10,477 nucleotides of DNA, taken from assembly GCA_937921835.1 (NCBI GenBank), contig CAKZVG010000163.1, positions 1 to 10,477 on the forward strand. The letters are read 5' to 3'. The position numbers and the translations under genes were made by a program. Of the stretch, positions 4,593-10,477 are shown one piece after another (the first letter of the stretch is position 1; every line of letters starts with the position of its first letter). Below the pieces are notes generated by a model that saw only the letters and a program-made list of their open reading frames with translations, did no database searches and was not told the DNA's origin. This DNA is from an uncultured Bryobacteraceae bacterium (GTDB lineage: Bacteria; Acidobacteriota; Terriglobia; Bryobacterales; Bryobacteraceae).

Positions 4593-7481
4593 ATGCGTTG
4601 GTCATCTATGGCAAGGATGTGTGCCCTCCTGGCGGCCGGGTGGGTGGTTTTCCTGTCTCCCGCGGGGTTGCGCGCTCAATCCACCGCCGCCACTTTCGGC
4701 CAAGTGGTGCCGCTCGGCGGGACGCCCTCCGACATCGTGCTGGACGAACTCCGGGGCCGCCTCTACCTGGTCAGGACCAGCGCCGGCAAGGTGGACGTCT
4801 ACGACTACCGGCTCAAGCAGCTCATCAGCTCGATCCAGGTCGGCACCCAGCCCCTGGCGGCGGCGATGTCGCCCGACAACAACTACCTTTACGTCACCAA
4901 CAATGGCAGCGCGACGCTGAGCGTCATCGACCTCGGCAGCGGCGGCGTAATCCAGACCGTGACGCTGGCCGGGCGTCCGGAAGGGGTGGCGGTGGGCGCC
5001 GACGGCCGGGTGCTGATCACGACCCAGGGCACCGGCCCGGGCAGCAGCCAGAACACGCTGCTTCTCTTCGACCGCAACCAGCAGCTTTCCAACCAAGTGA
5101 TGCCGGTGCAGTTCCCGCCCCCTCCGCCCACGCCGACCGGGCTGCCAACCGTGTTCGTCGGGCGGCCGGTCACCGTCTTCCGGGGCAAGCTGGTGACGAC
5201 CCCGGACGGCCAGTTCGTGGTCGGCATGACGGTCTTCAACAACTTCAGCAACACCTACCTGTTCGTTTACGAGGTTGCGTCGGGAACCATTCTGAAGAGC
5301 CGCCAGGTGAGCGGGCAATCGACAGTGCTGTCGATGTCGCCCGACGGCGCCAGTTTCATGGCCGGTTTCACACTTTATGACACCGCCACCTTGGCCGTGC
5401 TCGCCCAGTTCAACACCGCCAATGCGCCGTTCCCGCTGGCCGGCAGTTTCAACACCCTTCAGAACGTGGGAGGAAGCGCGTTCGCTCCGGACGGAAACAC
5501 GCTCTACGCCGCCTTTAACGTGGCCCCGTTTTCGCAACCCGCCGCGCGCCCGCAAGCGTCCACGCTGTTCCTTGCCAACCCGAAGAACCTGGGGATGAAT
5601 CTTGCCGTCCGGATGCCGGAGAGCATCGTGGCCAAGATGGTGATTACCTCGGACGGCGCCGACGCCTGGGGACTGTCGGAATCCGGCTTGCTTTACCTGC
5701 CGCTGTCCACCTTGTACGACTACCCCATCCTCCAGCCGGAAACCACCCAGGTCTTCCTGGCGGTGGACAATTGCAACCGCGGCCTGGCCACCGCCGACGT
5801 ACGGATCCTGAATCTGGGCAAGGGCAAGCTCACCTTCGCCGTGCCGAACGTGGGCGCGGCGGTGGTGCTGCGCGCCGAGAGCGGCGTCGCCCCATCGACG
5901 GTGAGGTTCACCATGGAGCCGGGCCGCAGCGGCATCAACCGCCAGCCGGGCACCAACCTCTCCACCGGCGCCCAAACCATGACCGGCTTCGCCATCAACG
6001 TCAACCTGGCGTCGCTGGAGGCCATCAACATCCCGCCCACCATCAAGGTCTACATGAACTACCGCCAGCCGGACCAGCGGGGCGTCATCTACCCGGTGCC
6101 GAACGTGCTGAGTTCGGCCTGGGGCTTGCAGGATCTGCTGCTCGACGAACCGCACGGGAAACTCTACATCTCCAACGCCGGCTACAACCGGATCGAGGTC
6201 TTCGACACACGCAGGCTCAAGTTCCTCGATCCCATTCAAGTCAACCAGTTACCGCGCTCGATGGCCCTGTCAACCGACGGCTCCACGCTGTATGTCGCCA
6301 GCGCCGGCGGCGAGACGATCGCCATCGTCGACCTGGACAAGGGCCGGCAAGTGGGAAGCGTGGAGTTCCCGCCCATCCCGCGTTCCGGCACGCAGAACCC
6401 GCTGACAGTGAGGGCGATGGCCATGGGCTTGTCGGGACTTCAGTTCGTGATGAGCAATGGCAGCCAGTGGAAACTCCTCGGCAATCAGGCCGTGCCCAGG
6501 CCGCTCAACAACGGCGTTACGCCCAACAACATCGGCGGCGCCGGCAGCGCCGCGATGGTTTCCTCGCCGGACTTCGAGTACATCCTCACCCTGGACGGCA
6601 ACGGCAACGGTTATCTCTACAATGGCCTGCTGGACACCTACACCTCCGGCGCGAGGTTGTTCAACAACCCCATCCAGAGCTACTACGGACCCCTGGCGGC
6701 GGCAAATAAGGGAGCCTTTTTCCTGGCGAACGGCCTGATTCTGAACTCTTCGCTCACGGTCATTGGGGGCGCCGAGCGCCCCGGCGCGGTCCAGTTCACG
6801 CCGCCCACCCAGCCCGGGCAGCCCCCCGGGCAAACCATCGTCAGCGCCGGGCAGCGCAACGTCGCCGCCGTCGCGGTGGTGGACGACCGGAGCTTCGTGC
6901 GGCTGACGACGCCGGTGCGGCAGAACATCGGCTCGGTGACCCGGGACGATGTCCGCACCACCCTTGAACTGGTGGACATCACCACCGGATCGGAATCCCT
7001 GGTCGGCGTGGCGCCGGAGAACCCCAACAACAGCGTCTTCGGCACGCAGCGCATCAACGTCCCGCCGCGGCAGATGGTGGCCGATTCGAAGGGCACCGTC
7101 TACGCCATTACCATCTCGGGGTTGAGCGTCATCCCGCTCGCCACCAGCACGGCGGCGCCGCCGCAGGTGACGGGCGGCGCGCGGGGCATCGTCAATTCGA
7201 GCGACGGCACCACCAACTTCAAGCCCGGCTCGTTCATCACCGTCATCGGCCGCGGTCTGGCGGCGCCCGCCGTGGCCGACCAGATCCCGCTGCCCACGGT
7301 GCTGGGCGGAAGTTGCGTGGTCTTCAACGACGTGCCGCTGCCGCTGTTGCAGGTTGCCCCGGACCAGATCTCGGCGCAGTTGCCCGAGACCATCCGGCCC
7401 GGCCTGAACGTGGTCCAAGTTCGCAGTCTGGCCAACGCGCAGTCGAGCGAACCCATTGTCGTCACGGTGCAACGGCCTTGA
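4593..7481 (+). CDS. Exported two-block beta-propeller protein with Solibacter-type C-terminal domain
   Basis: This is a 962-residue secreted protein of unknown function. Residues 1-28 are a Sec signal peptide (hydrophobic core ~10-22, cleavage likely after L-R-A, before Gln29). Block one (~35-375) has YVTN/NHL-type propeller repeats: G-T-P-S-D-I-V-L-D near 43, then M-S-P-D-N-N-Y-L-Y-V-T-N-N-G and V-A-V-G-A-D-G-R. A beta-rich segment (~380-500), resembling an Ig-like or BACON-like domain, contains L-N-L-G-K-G-K-L-T-F. Block two (~507-850) begins L-D-E-P-H-G-K-L-Y-I-S-N-A-G and includes L-S-T-D-G-S-T-L-Y-V-A-S-A-G-G. The last ~102 residues (861-962: GIVNSSDGTTNFKPGSFITV, then A-P-D-Q-I-S-A-Q-L-P) match the TIGR03437-like 'Solibacter C-terminal' domain found at the ends of many exported acidobacterial proteins. 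In-frame ATGs at 4608 and 4617 are alternative starts, and no start has a clear Shine-Dalgarno. Binding, scaffolding or adhesion is plausible; no catalytic motif is seen. Confidence 0.9.
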   Translation: MRWSSMARMCALLAAGWVVFLSPAGLRAQSTAATFGQVVPLGGTPSDIVLDELRGRLYLVRTSAGKVDVYDYRLKQLISSIQVGTQPLAAAMSPDNNYLYVTNNGSATLSVIDLGSGGVIQTVTLAGRPEGVAVGADGRVLITTQGTGPGSSQNTLLLFDRNQQLSNQVMPVQFPPPPPTPTGLPTVFVGRPVTVFRGKLVTTPDGQFVVGMTVFNNFSNTYLFVYEVASGTILKSRQVSGQSTVLSMSPDGASFMAGFTLYDTATLAVLAQFNTANAPFPLAGSFNTLQNVGGSAFAPDGNTLYAAFNVAPFSQPAARPQASTLFLANPKNLGMNLAVRMPESIVAKMVITSDGADAWGLSESGLLYLPLSTLYDYPILQPETTQVFLAVDNCNRGLATADVRILNLGKGKLTFAVPNVGAAVVLRAESGVAPSTVRFTMEPGRSGINRQPGTNLSTGAQTMTGFAINVNLASLEAINIPPTIKVYMNYRQPDQRGVIYPVPNVLSSAWGLQDLLLDEPHGKLYISNAGYNRIEVFDTRRLKFLDPIQVNQLPRSMALSTDGSTLYVASAGGETIAIVDLDKGRQVGSVEFPPIPRSGTQNPLTVRAMAMGLSGLQFVMSNGSQWKLLGNQAVPRPLNNGVTPNNIGGAGSAAMVSSPDFEYILTLDGNGNGYLYNGLLDTYTSGARLFNNPIQSYYGPLAAANKGAFFLANGLILNSSLTVIGGAERPGAVQFTPPTQPGQPPGQTIVSAGQRNVAAVAVVDDRSFVRLTTPVRQNIGSVTRDDVRTTLELVDITTGSESLVGVAPENPNNSVFGTQRINVPPRQMVADSKGTVYAITISGLSVIPLATSTAAPPQVTGGARGIVNSSDGTTNFKPGSFITVIGRGLAAPAVADQIPLPTVLGGSCVVFNDVPLPLLQVAPDQISAQLPETIRPGLNVVQVRSLANAQSSEPIVVTVQRP

Positions 7482-7494
7482 ATTCCGGCCCGGC

Positions 7495-7510
7495 GCCAAG
7501 TATTCTTGGC
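7495..7510 (+). promoter_or_regulatory. Small perfect hairpin just upstream of the next gene's ribosome binding site
   Basis: GCCAAG, loop TATT, CTTGGC: a perfect 6-bp stem in the 42-bp gap between the propeller gene and the aldo/keto-reductase-like gene. It ends two bases before the GAGG Shine-Dalgarno (7513-7516). No T-run follows, so it is not a clear terminator; it might affect read-through or translation of the downstream gene. Confidence 0.3.
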
Positions 7511-7523
7511 CTGAGGTGTCCGC

Positions 7524-8375
7524 ATGAGCCTGACAGCACGGCGCGGGTTCCTGCGGGGCGCGGCCGTTGTGGCCGCCGCCCGTGCGCTTAGGGCCGGCGG
7601 GAACCCGGTCCCCGGGGCGCTTCCCTCGATGCGCCTTGGGAACCTCGAGGTTTCGCGGCTGATCCTGGGCAGCAATCCGTTCTTCGGCTTCGCGCACAAG
7701 AAGGACGACACCGGCAATCGGATGCGCGAGTTCTACACGCCGGAACGCGTGATGGCGGTCCTTGACGAAGCCGCCGATAACGGCATCACCGCCGTCTGGA
7801 CGCCCTGCTACGACCACTGGATCCGGCTCTGGAACGAGTACCGCGAGCGGGGCGGCAAGCTGAAGATCTGGATCGGCCAGCCCGACCCCAAGGCCGAGGC
7901 GGACATGATTCCCGCCATCGACGCCTGCGCCAGGAATGGCGGGCGCGCCGTCGCCATCCAGGGCGAGCGTATCGACTTGCAGGTCCGGCTGGGCCGCTGG
8001 GACGTGGTGCGCGGCTGGATCGAGCACATCAAGAGCCTGGGGCTGCCGGCCGGCATGGCGACGCATCAGCCCACCACGCACCTGCTGGCGGAAGAACGCG
8101 GCCTGCCCACCGACTTCTACCACCAGTGCGTCTATCAGCCCGAGAACTACAGCCGCGAGTGCTGGGAGCTGGCGATGGACACGATCGCGAAGCTCGACAA
8201 GCCCGTGGTGGCCTACAAGGTTTTGGCCGCCGGACGCGTCGAACCCTCGGAGGCGTTCCCGAGCCTGTGGCGTCGGCTCAAACCCAAGGACGGCCTGTGC
8301 GTGGGGGTGTTTCCCAAGGACAAGCCGGAGCAGATCGCCGAAAACGCGGGAATCGTGCGGCGCCTCCAGGCGTAG
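7524..8375 (+). CDS. Tat-leader TIM-barrel protein related to aldo/keto reductases
   Basis: This is a 283-residue protein. Residues 1-26 carry a twin-arginine leader (T-A-R-R-G-F-L-R-G followed by an Ala/Val-rich stretch), suggesting folded export to the periplasm. The body opens with an aldo/keto-reductase-like first strand, M-R-L-G-N-L-E-V-S-R-L-I-L-G-S-N-P at 36-52, followed by a helix (V-M-A-V-L-D-E-A-A-D-N-G-I-T-A) and further alternating strands and helices. Where classic members have the catalytic Asp and Tyr after the second strand, this protein reads V-W-T-P-C-Y-D-H-W (91-99), so the usual D-Y-K-H tetrad is not evident. Near the end are V-V-A-Y-K-V-L-A-A-G-R (228-238) and K-D-K-P-E-Q-I-A-E-N (265-274), which resemble the C-terminal barrel region. 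It is shorter than typical ~320-residue members. The start at 7524 has GAGG 7 nt upstream. Fold assignment is fairly sure; enzyme activity, substrate and NADPH use are not. Confidence 0.8.
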   Translation: MSLTARRGFLRGAAVVAAARALRAGGNPVPGALPSMRLGNLEVSRLILGSNPFFGFAHKKDDTGNRMREFYTPERVMAVLDEAADNGITAVWTPCYDHWIRLWNEYRERGGKLKIWIGQPDPKAEADMIPAIDACARNGGRAVAIQGERIDLQVRLGRWDVVRGWIEHIKSLGLPAGMATHQPTTHLLAEERGLPTDFYHQCVYQPENYSRECWELAMDTIAKLDKPVVAYKVLAAGRVEPSEAFPSLWRRLKPKDGLCVGVFPKDKPEQIAENAGIVRRLQA

Positions 8376-8605
8376 CGCTCACCCCGGGGGGCCGGCGGAC
8401 CGGATGCGGACGCTCTCCGGTCCCGGATGACCAGCCGACTGGTGGCGGGGTCCAAAGCGCCGCCGGGATGGCCTCGCGCCAGCAGCTTGGCAACCACCAT
8501 CGAGTTGAGTGGGTCGCCCAAGAGCATCGCGTGGCAATTGCGGAAGCTCGCCAGCGGAGCCGGCGGCGCGAGCTGGAGTACAGATTGCGCCGCTGGTGGA
8601 CATGG
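8376..8605. other. Convergent gap without a confident gene; coding-like remnant possible
   Basis: The stretch lies between the plus-strand stop at 8375 and the minus-strand stop hairpin at 8606-8622. One minus-strand frame (about 8395-8580) has G or C in roughly 50 of 60 third positions. It reads plausibly as protein (S-F-R-N-C-H-A-M-L-L-G-D-P-L, then L-D-P-A-T-S-R-L-V-I-R-D), but has no start codon with a ribosome binding site and runs without a stop into the aldo/keto-reductase-like gene. The opposing plus frame is similarly GC3-rich. It could be a decayed gene or chance in GC-rich DNA. A weak inverted repeat, GACCGG (8398-8403) with CCGGTC (8417-8422), is a possible terminator for the plus-strand gene. 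Confidence 0.3.
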
Positions 8606-8622
8606 TGAGCCCGGCGGGCTCA
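8606..8622 (-). terminator. Hairpin embedding the stop codon of the small membrane protein
   Basis: TGAGCCC, loop GCC, GGGCTCA on the minus strand: a perfect 7-bp stem whose first three bases are the TGA stop of the 53-residue gene. No T-run follows, so termination may be partial, but the position fits the end of the tlpA transcript. The symmetric stem could also act on the converging plus-strand transcript. Confidence 0.45.
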
Positions 8623-8781
8623 GCGCGGATTGTCCGGTTTCGGCTCTTTCTTCTCCCGCCGTTCCGCAATACCGCAGGAATTGCTCAGACAAGTCGGCAC
8701 GCCGAACTTCGGCAGCACCCACCTCATCACCACGATGTAGAGCGCGATAAACAGGACCAGTTTGGCCCATTCCGGCATCAT
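8620..8781 (-). CDS. Small single-span membrane protein coupled to TlpA (53 aa)
   Basis: This short gene encodes MMPEWAKLVLFIALYIVVMR, then W-V-L-P-K-F-G-V-P-T-C-L-S-N-S-C-G-I-A-E-R-R-E-K-K-E-P-K-P-D-N-P-R. Residues ~6-24 are one membrane helix, followed by a juxtamembrane G-V-P-T-C31-L-S-N-S-C36 motif and a strongly charged tail. By the positive-inside rule the tail, and so the cysteines, would face the cytoplasm; this is a prediction. Its first ATG shares one base with the TGA stop of the TlpA-like gene (TGATG), and a second ATG follows at once. GGAGGT (8787-8792) lies 5 nt and 8 nt from these ATGs, a strong Shine-Dalgarno inside the tlpA end, so translation should be coupled. The stop is enclosed in a hairpin. 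I do not recognise a named family. Function is unknown; a link to thiol chemistry is conjecture from the neighbour and the two cysteines. Confidence 0.72.
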   Translation of the reverse strand: MMPEWAKLVLFIALYIVVMRWVLPKFGVPTCLSNSCGIAERREKKEPKPDNPR

Positions 8782-9302
8782 CAACCACCTCCCTCGGCCA
8801 GCAGCCGCTCGATGTCGGCCCGCAGGTGCCTTTCGGCGACCGCGCCGACGTAGGTTTCGACAACCCGCCCGTCGCGCGCCACCAGCACCGTCGTGGGCAG
8901 CCCGCGCACCCGCGCGGCTAACGCCGAATCGCCGCCCAAGAGCATCGGGTAGGGGATGCGGTAGCGCTCGGCGAACGGCGGCACAACCGTCCGGGCGTCG
9001 CCGTCAACCGAGACGCCCACCACTGTAAACCCGCGTTCCCGGTAGCGCTCGTGAAGCCTTACCAGGTCCGGCGTCTCCTGCCGGCAAGGTGGGCACCAGG
9101 TGGCCCAGAAATTCACCAGGACCACCTTGCCCCGCTCCTGCTCCAGGCTCCATTCCCCGCCCGCCAGATTCTCGAAGCGCAGTCCTTCGAGCGAAGCGGC
9201 CGTGCCCAAACGCGCCGGCCCGCTGCGCCAGCCCGAGAAAGCCACCAACGCCACGCCGAAGGCGATGGCGGCGAAAAAAACGATGGGCGCGCGTTTCCGC
9301 AT
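8781..9302 (-). CDS. TlpA/ResA-like thiol-disulfide oxidoreductase
   Basis: This is a 173-residue thioredoxin-fold protein anchored to the inner membrane and facing the periplasm. Proteins of this group usually keep cytochrome c or other cysteines reduced, or act in disulfide exchange. Residues ~6-23 form a basic-flanked signal anchor (MRKR, then IVFFAAIAFGVALVAF). The domain starts near F43-E-N-L-A-G-G-E-W-S-L, has the strand V-V-L-V-N-F-W-A-T (60-68), the active-site W69-C70-P-P-C73-R-Q-E-T, and the cis-proline loop G-L-P136-T-T before the strand V-L-V-A-R-D-G. The V-V-G-V-S-V-D-G-D segment (94-102) is the usual AhpC-TSA/Redoxin strand. The length is normal for single-domain TlpA-like proteins. 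The ATG at 9302 has only a weak upstream AGAGTGA, but it precedes the anchor directly. Its stop overlaps the start of a 53-residue membrane protein. Partner and substrate cannot be told from sequence. Confidence 0.93.
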   Translation of the reverse strand: MRKRAPIVFFAAIAFGVALVAFSGWRSGPARLGTAASLEGLRFENLAGGEWSLEQERGKVVLVNFWATWCPPCRQETPDLVRLHERYRERGFTVVGVSVDGDARTVVPPFAERYRIPYPMLLGGDSALAARVRGLPTTVLVARDGRVVETYVGAVAERHLRADIERLLAEGGG

Positions 9303-9401
9303 TCACTCTGGCAGATGCGCTTTGGGATGGGGTGGTTACGGGTTAACGCACCGGCGTGGCCGCGCCGCACCGGAATCTGTATTCTGTGGAGGGAGCAAAC
9401 C

Positions 9402-10477
9402 ATGCCAACAACCAGTTCGAGGCGGGCGGCGTTGCGCGCCGCCGCGGCCCCCTTGATCGTGAAACCCCAACTCGTGCGTGGCGCGGGGAAGGAGAAAGTC
9501 CGCGCCGGACTGGTCGGCTGCGGCGGGCGCGGGACAGCCGCCATCGTCGAACTGATGGCGGCCAACGAGAACGTCGAACTCGTGGCCATGGCGGACGTCT
9601 TCGAGGACAAGCTGGAGACGTCGCTACGCGGGTTGCGGGAGGGCAGGACCCGGGTCAACAACTACGTCGGCGGCACCGTTCTGCGCGACGGCAAGCCGCA
9701 CAAACTCACCAAGGAAGAGATCGTCGAGCGGCTGATCAACGGCGTCAAGGTGGCGCCCGACCATCGCTTCGTGGGGCAGGACGCCTTCCGCAAGCTGCTC
9801 CAGACCGGGATCGACGTCGTGTTGCTGATCACGCCGCCCGGACACCGCCCGCTGCACTTTGAAGCCGCCGTCGAGGCCCGCAAGCACGTCTTCATCGAAA
9901 AGCCGGTCGCCACCGACCCGGTGGGCACGCGCCGGGTGATGGAGGCCGCGCGGCGCGCGCGCGAATTGAAGTTGACGGTGCTGGCCGGAACCGAAAGCCG
10001 TTACTCCTTCCAGACCAAAGAGACCGTCGAGCGGATCCATGCCGGCGCCATCGGCGACATCGTCTCCCTGTACTGCTATTACATGGCCGGGCCGGTCTTC
10101 CACGTGCAGAAGCGCGAGCCGCACTGGAGCGAGATCGACTGGCAGCACCGCAACTGGTACTCGTTCGTGTGGATCTGCGGCGATCAACTCGTCGAGCAGG
10201 CGGTGCACCAGGTCGACCTGTTGAACTGGGTCATGCGCAGCCATCCCGTGAAGGCCGTCGGAACCGGCGGGCGCGCCTGGCGGCGGGACGCCAATCCGCT
10301 GCACGGCAACATCTACGATCACATGACGGTCGAGTTCACCTACCCCGACGGCGTCAAAATGCTCTCCGTGATCCGCCATTACCCGCGCCTGGAGCACATC
10401 GCCACGCAGATCGGAACGGAGGTGATCGGCGCCAAGGGACGCAGCAACACGCGCGACCTGGCCACATCTTCCGACGG
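9402..10477 (+). CDS. Gfo/Idh/MocA family oxidoreductase with Tat-like leader (3' end cut)
   Basis: This is an NAD(P)-dependent oxidoreductase of the glucose-fructose oxidoreductase/inositol dehydrogenase family; 358 codons are visible and the frame is open at the window edge. The leader MPTTSSRRAALRAAAAPLIV carries Arg-Arg before an Ala-rich core, resembling the Tat signal of exported family members, though it lacks the classic Phe-Leu. The Rossmann fold follows: G-L-V-G-C-G-G-R-G (36-44), the acidic end of strand two at A-D-V-F-E-D (64-69), I-T-P-P-G-H-R (143-149), and the family hallmark E166-K167-P168. The second domain holds G-D-Q-L-V-E-Q-A-V-H269-Q-V-D272-L-L-N-W, the usual active-site His/Asp region. 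The substrate is probably a sugar or polyol derivative but cannot be set. The start has GGAGG 9 nt upstream. It is divergent from the TlpA-like gene across 99 bp. Confidence 0.92.
   Translation, partial: MPTTSSRRAALRAAAAPLIVKPQLVRGAGKEKVRAGLVGCGGRGTAAIVELMAANENVELVAMADVFEDKLETSLRGLREGRTRVNNYVGGTVLRDGKPHKLTKEEIVERLINGVKVAPDHRFVGQDAFRKLLQTGIDVVLLITPPGHRPLHFEAAVEARKHVFIEKPVATDPVGTRRVMEAARRARELKLTVLAGTESRYSFQTKETVERIHAGAIGDIVSLYCYYMAGPVFHVQKREPHWSEIDWQHRNWYSFVWICGDQLVEQAVHQVDLLNWVMRSHPVKAVGTGGRAWRRDANPLHGNIYDHMTVEFTYPDGVKMLSVIRHYPRLEHIATQIGTEVIGAKGRSNTRDLATSSD

Noticed and set aside
4052..5380. Plus-strand open frame of 442 codons spanning the divergent gap
   Set aside because: It crosses the intergenic region and overlaps the propeller gene in another frame. 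Its composition is Pro/Arg/His-rich without any domain.
4602..6239. Long minus-strand open frame (545 codons) opposite the propeller gene, and another at 6270-8123 (617 codons)
   Set aside because: Both lie antisense to well-supported plus-strand genes with signal peptides and recognisable domains. Their sequences are Arg/Gly/His-rich with no domain, as expected for shadow frames in GC-rich DNA.
8213..8863. Minus-strand open frame of 216 codons covering the convergent gap
   Set aside because: Its two ends overlap the aldo/keto-reductase-like gene and the TlpA/small-protein genes in other frames. Only the central part looks coding-like and is reported separately as a possible remnant.
9303..9401. 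TATTCT near 9380 as a -10 box for the Gfo/Idh/MocA gene
   Set aside because: The transcript would begin inside the ribosome binding site, and no -35 element stands at suitable spacing.
1..10477. tRNA, rRNA, CRISPR repeats, insertion-sequence ends, phage or defence genes
   Set aside because: None was seen: no regularly spaced direct repeats, no transposase-like protein and no terminal inverted repeats with target duplications on reading both strands by eye.

Overview
This is a GC-rich chromosomal window. The best lineage marker is the C-terminal domain of the large secreted protein at 4593-7481. Its last ~100 residues match the 'Solibacter C-terminal' type (TIGR03437-like), a domain strongly expanded in Acidobacteriota of the Solibacter/Bryobacter group. 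Tat-type leaders on an aldo/keto-reductase-like protein and on a Gfo/Idh/MocA oxidoreductase fit that group. I therefore read the DNA as acidobacterial (Bryobacterales/Solibacterales-like); this is an inference from domain content, not a phylogeny.

Left part (1-4507, all minus strand, read right to left): the head of a Tad/Flp pilus locus. The order is a DUF192 protein, a TPR lipoprotein (TadD-like), a 61-residue Flp-type prepilin, a ~509-residue polytopic membrane protein with GT-C glycosyltransferase features, CpaB/RcpC, and the N-terminus of the secretin CpaC, which runs off the window. Spacings are short (8-bp overlap, 17 bp, 16 bp) except around the membrane-protein gene, which is flanked on both sides by hairpins able to tune expression. 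The pilin would be polymerised by Tad machinery encoded further left. No prepilin peptidase is visible here.

Middle (4593-8375, plus strand): transcribed away from the pilus locus across an 85-bp AT-richer gap. It holds a 962-residue exported beta-propeller protein (YVTN/NHL-like repeats in two blocks, a beta-rich middle, TIGR03437-like C-terminus), then a Tat-leader TIM-barrel protein related to aldo/keto reductases.

Right part (8376-10477): a convergent gap of about 244 bp holds no confident gene. On the minus strand, a TlpA-like membrane-anchored thioredoxin is followed by a 53-residue single-span membrane protein that overlaps its stop codon (TGATG) and has a strong Shine-Dalgarno site. 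Diverging from tlpA on the plus strand is a Gfo/Idh/MocA oxidoreductase with a Tat-like leader, cut by the window end.

Nothing resembles a phage, transposon, CRISPR array, tRNA or rRNA. The most unusual points are the GT-C-like enzyme inserted in the Tad operon, the tiny cysteine-containing membrane protein coupled to TlpA, and the hairpin pair directly after the pilin gene.
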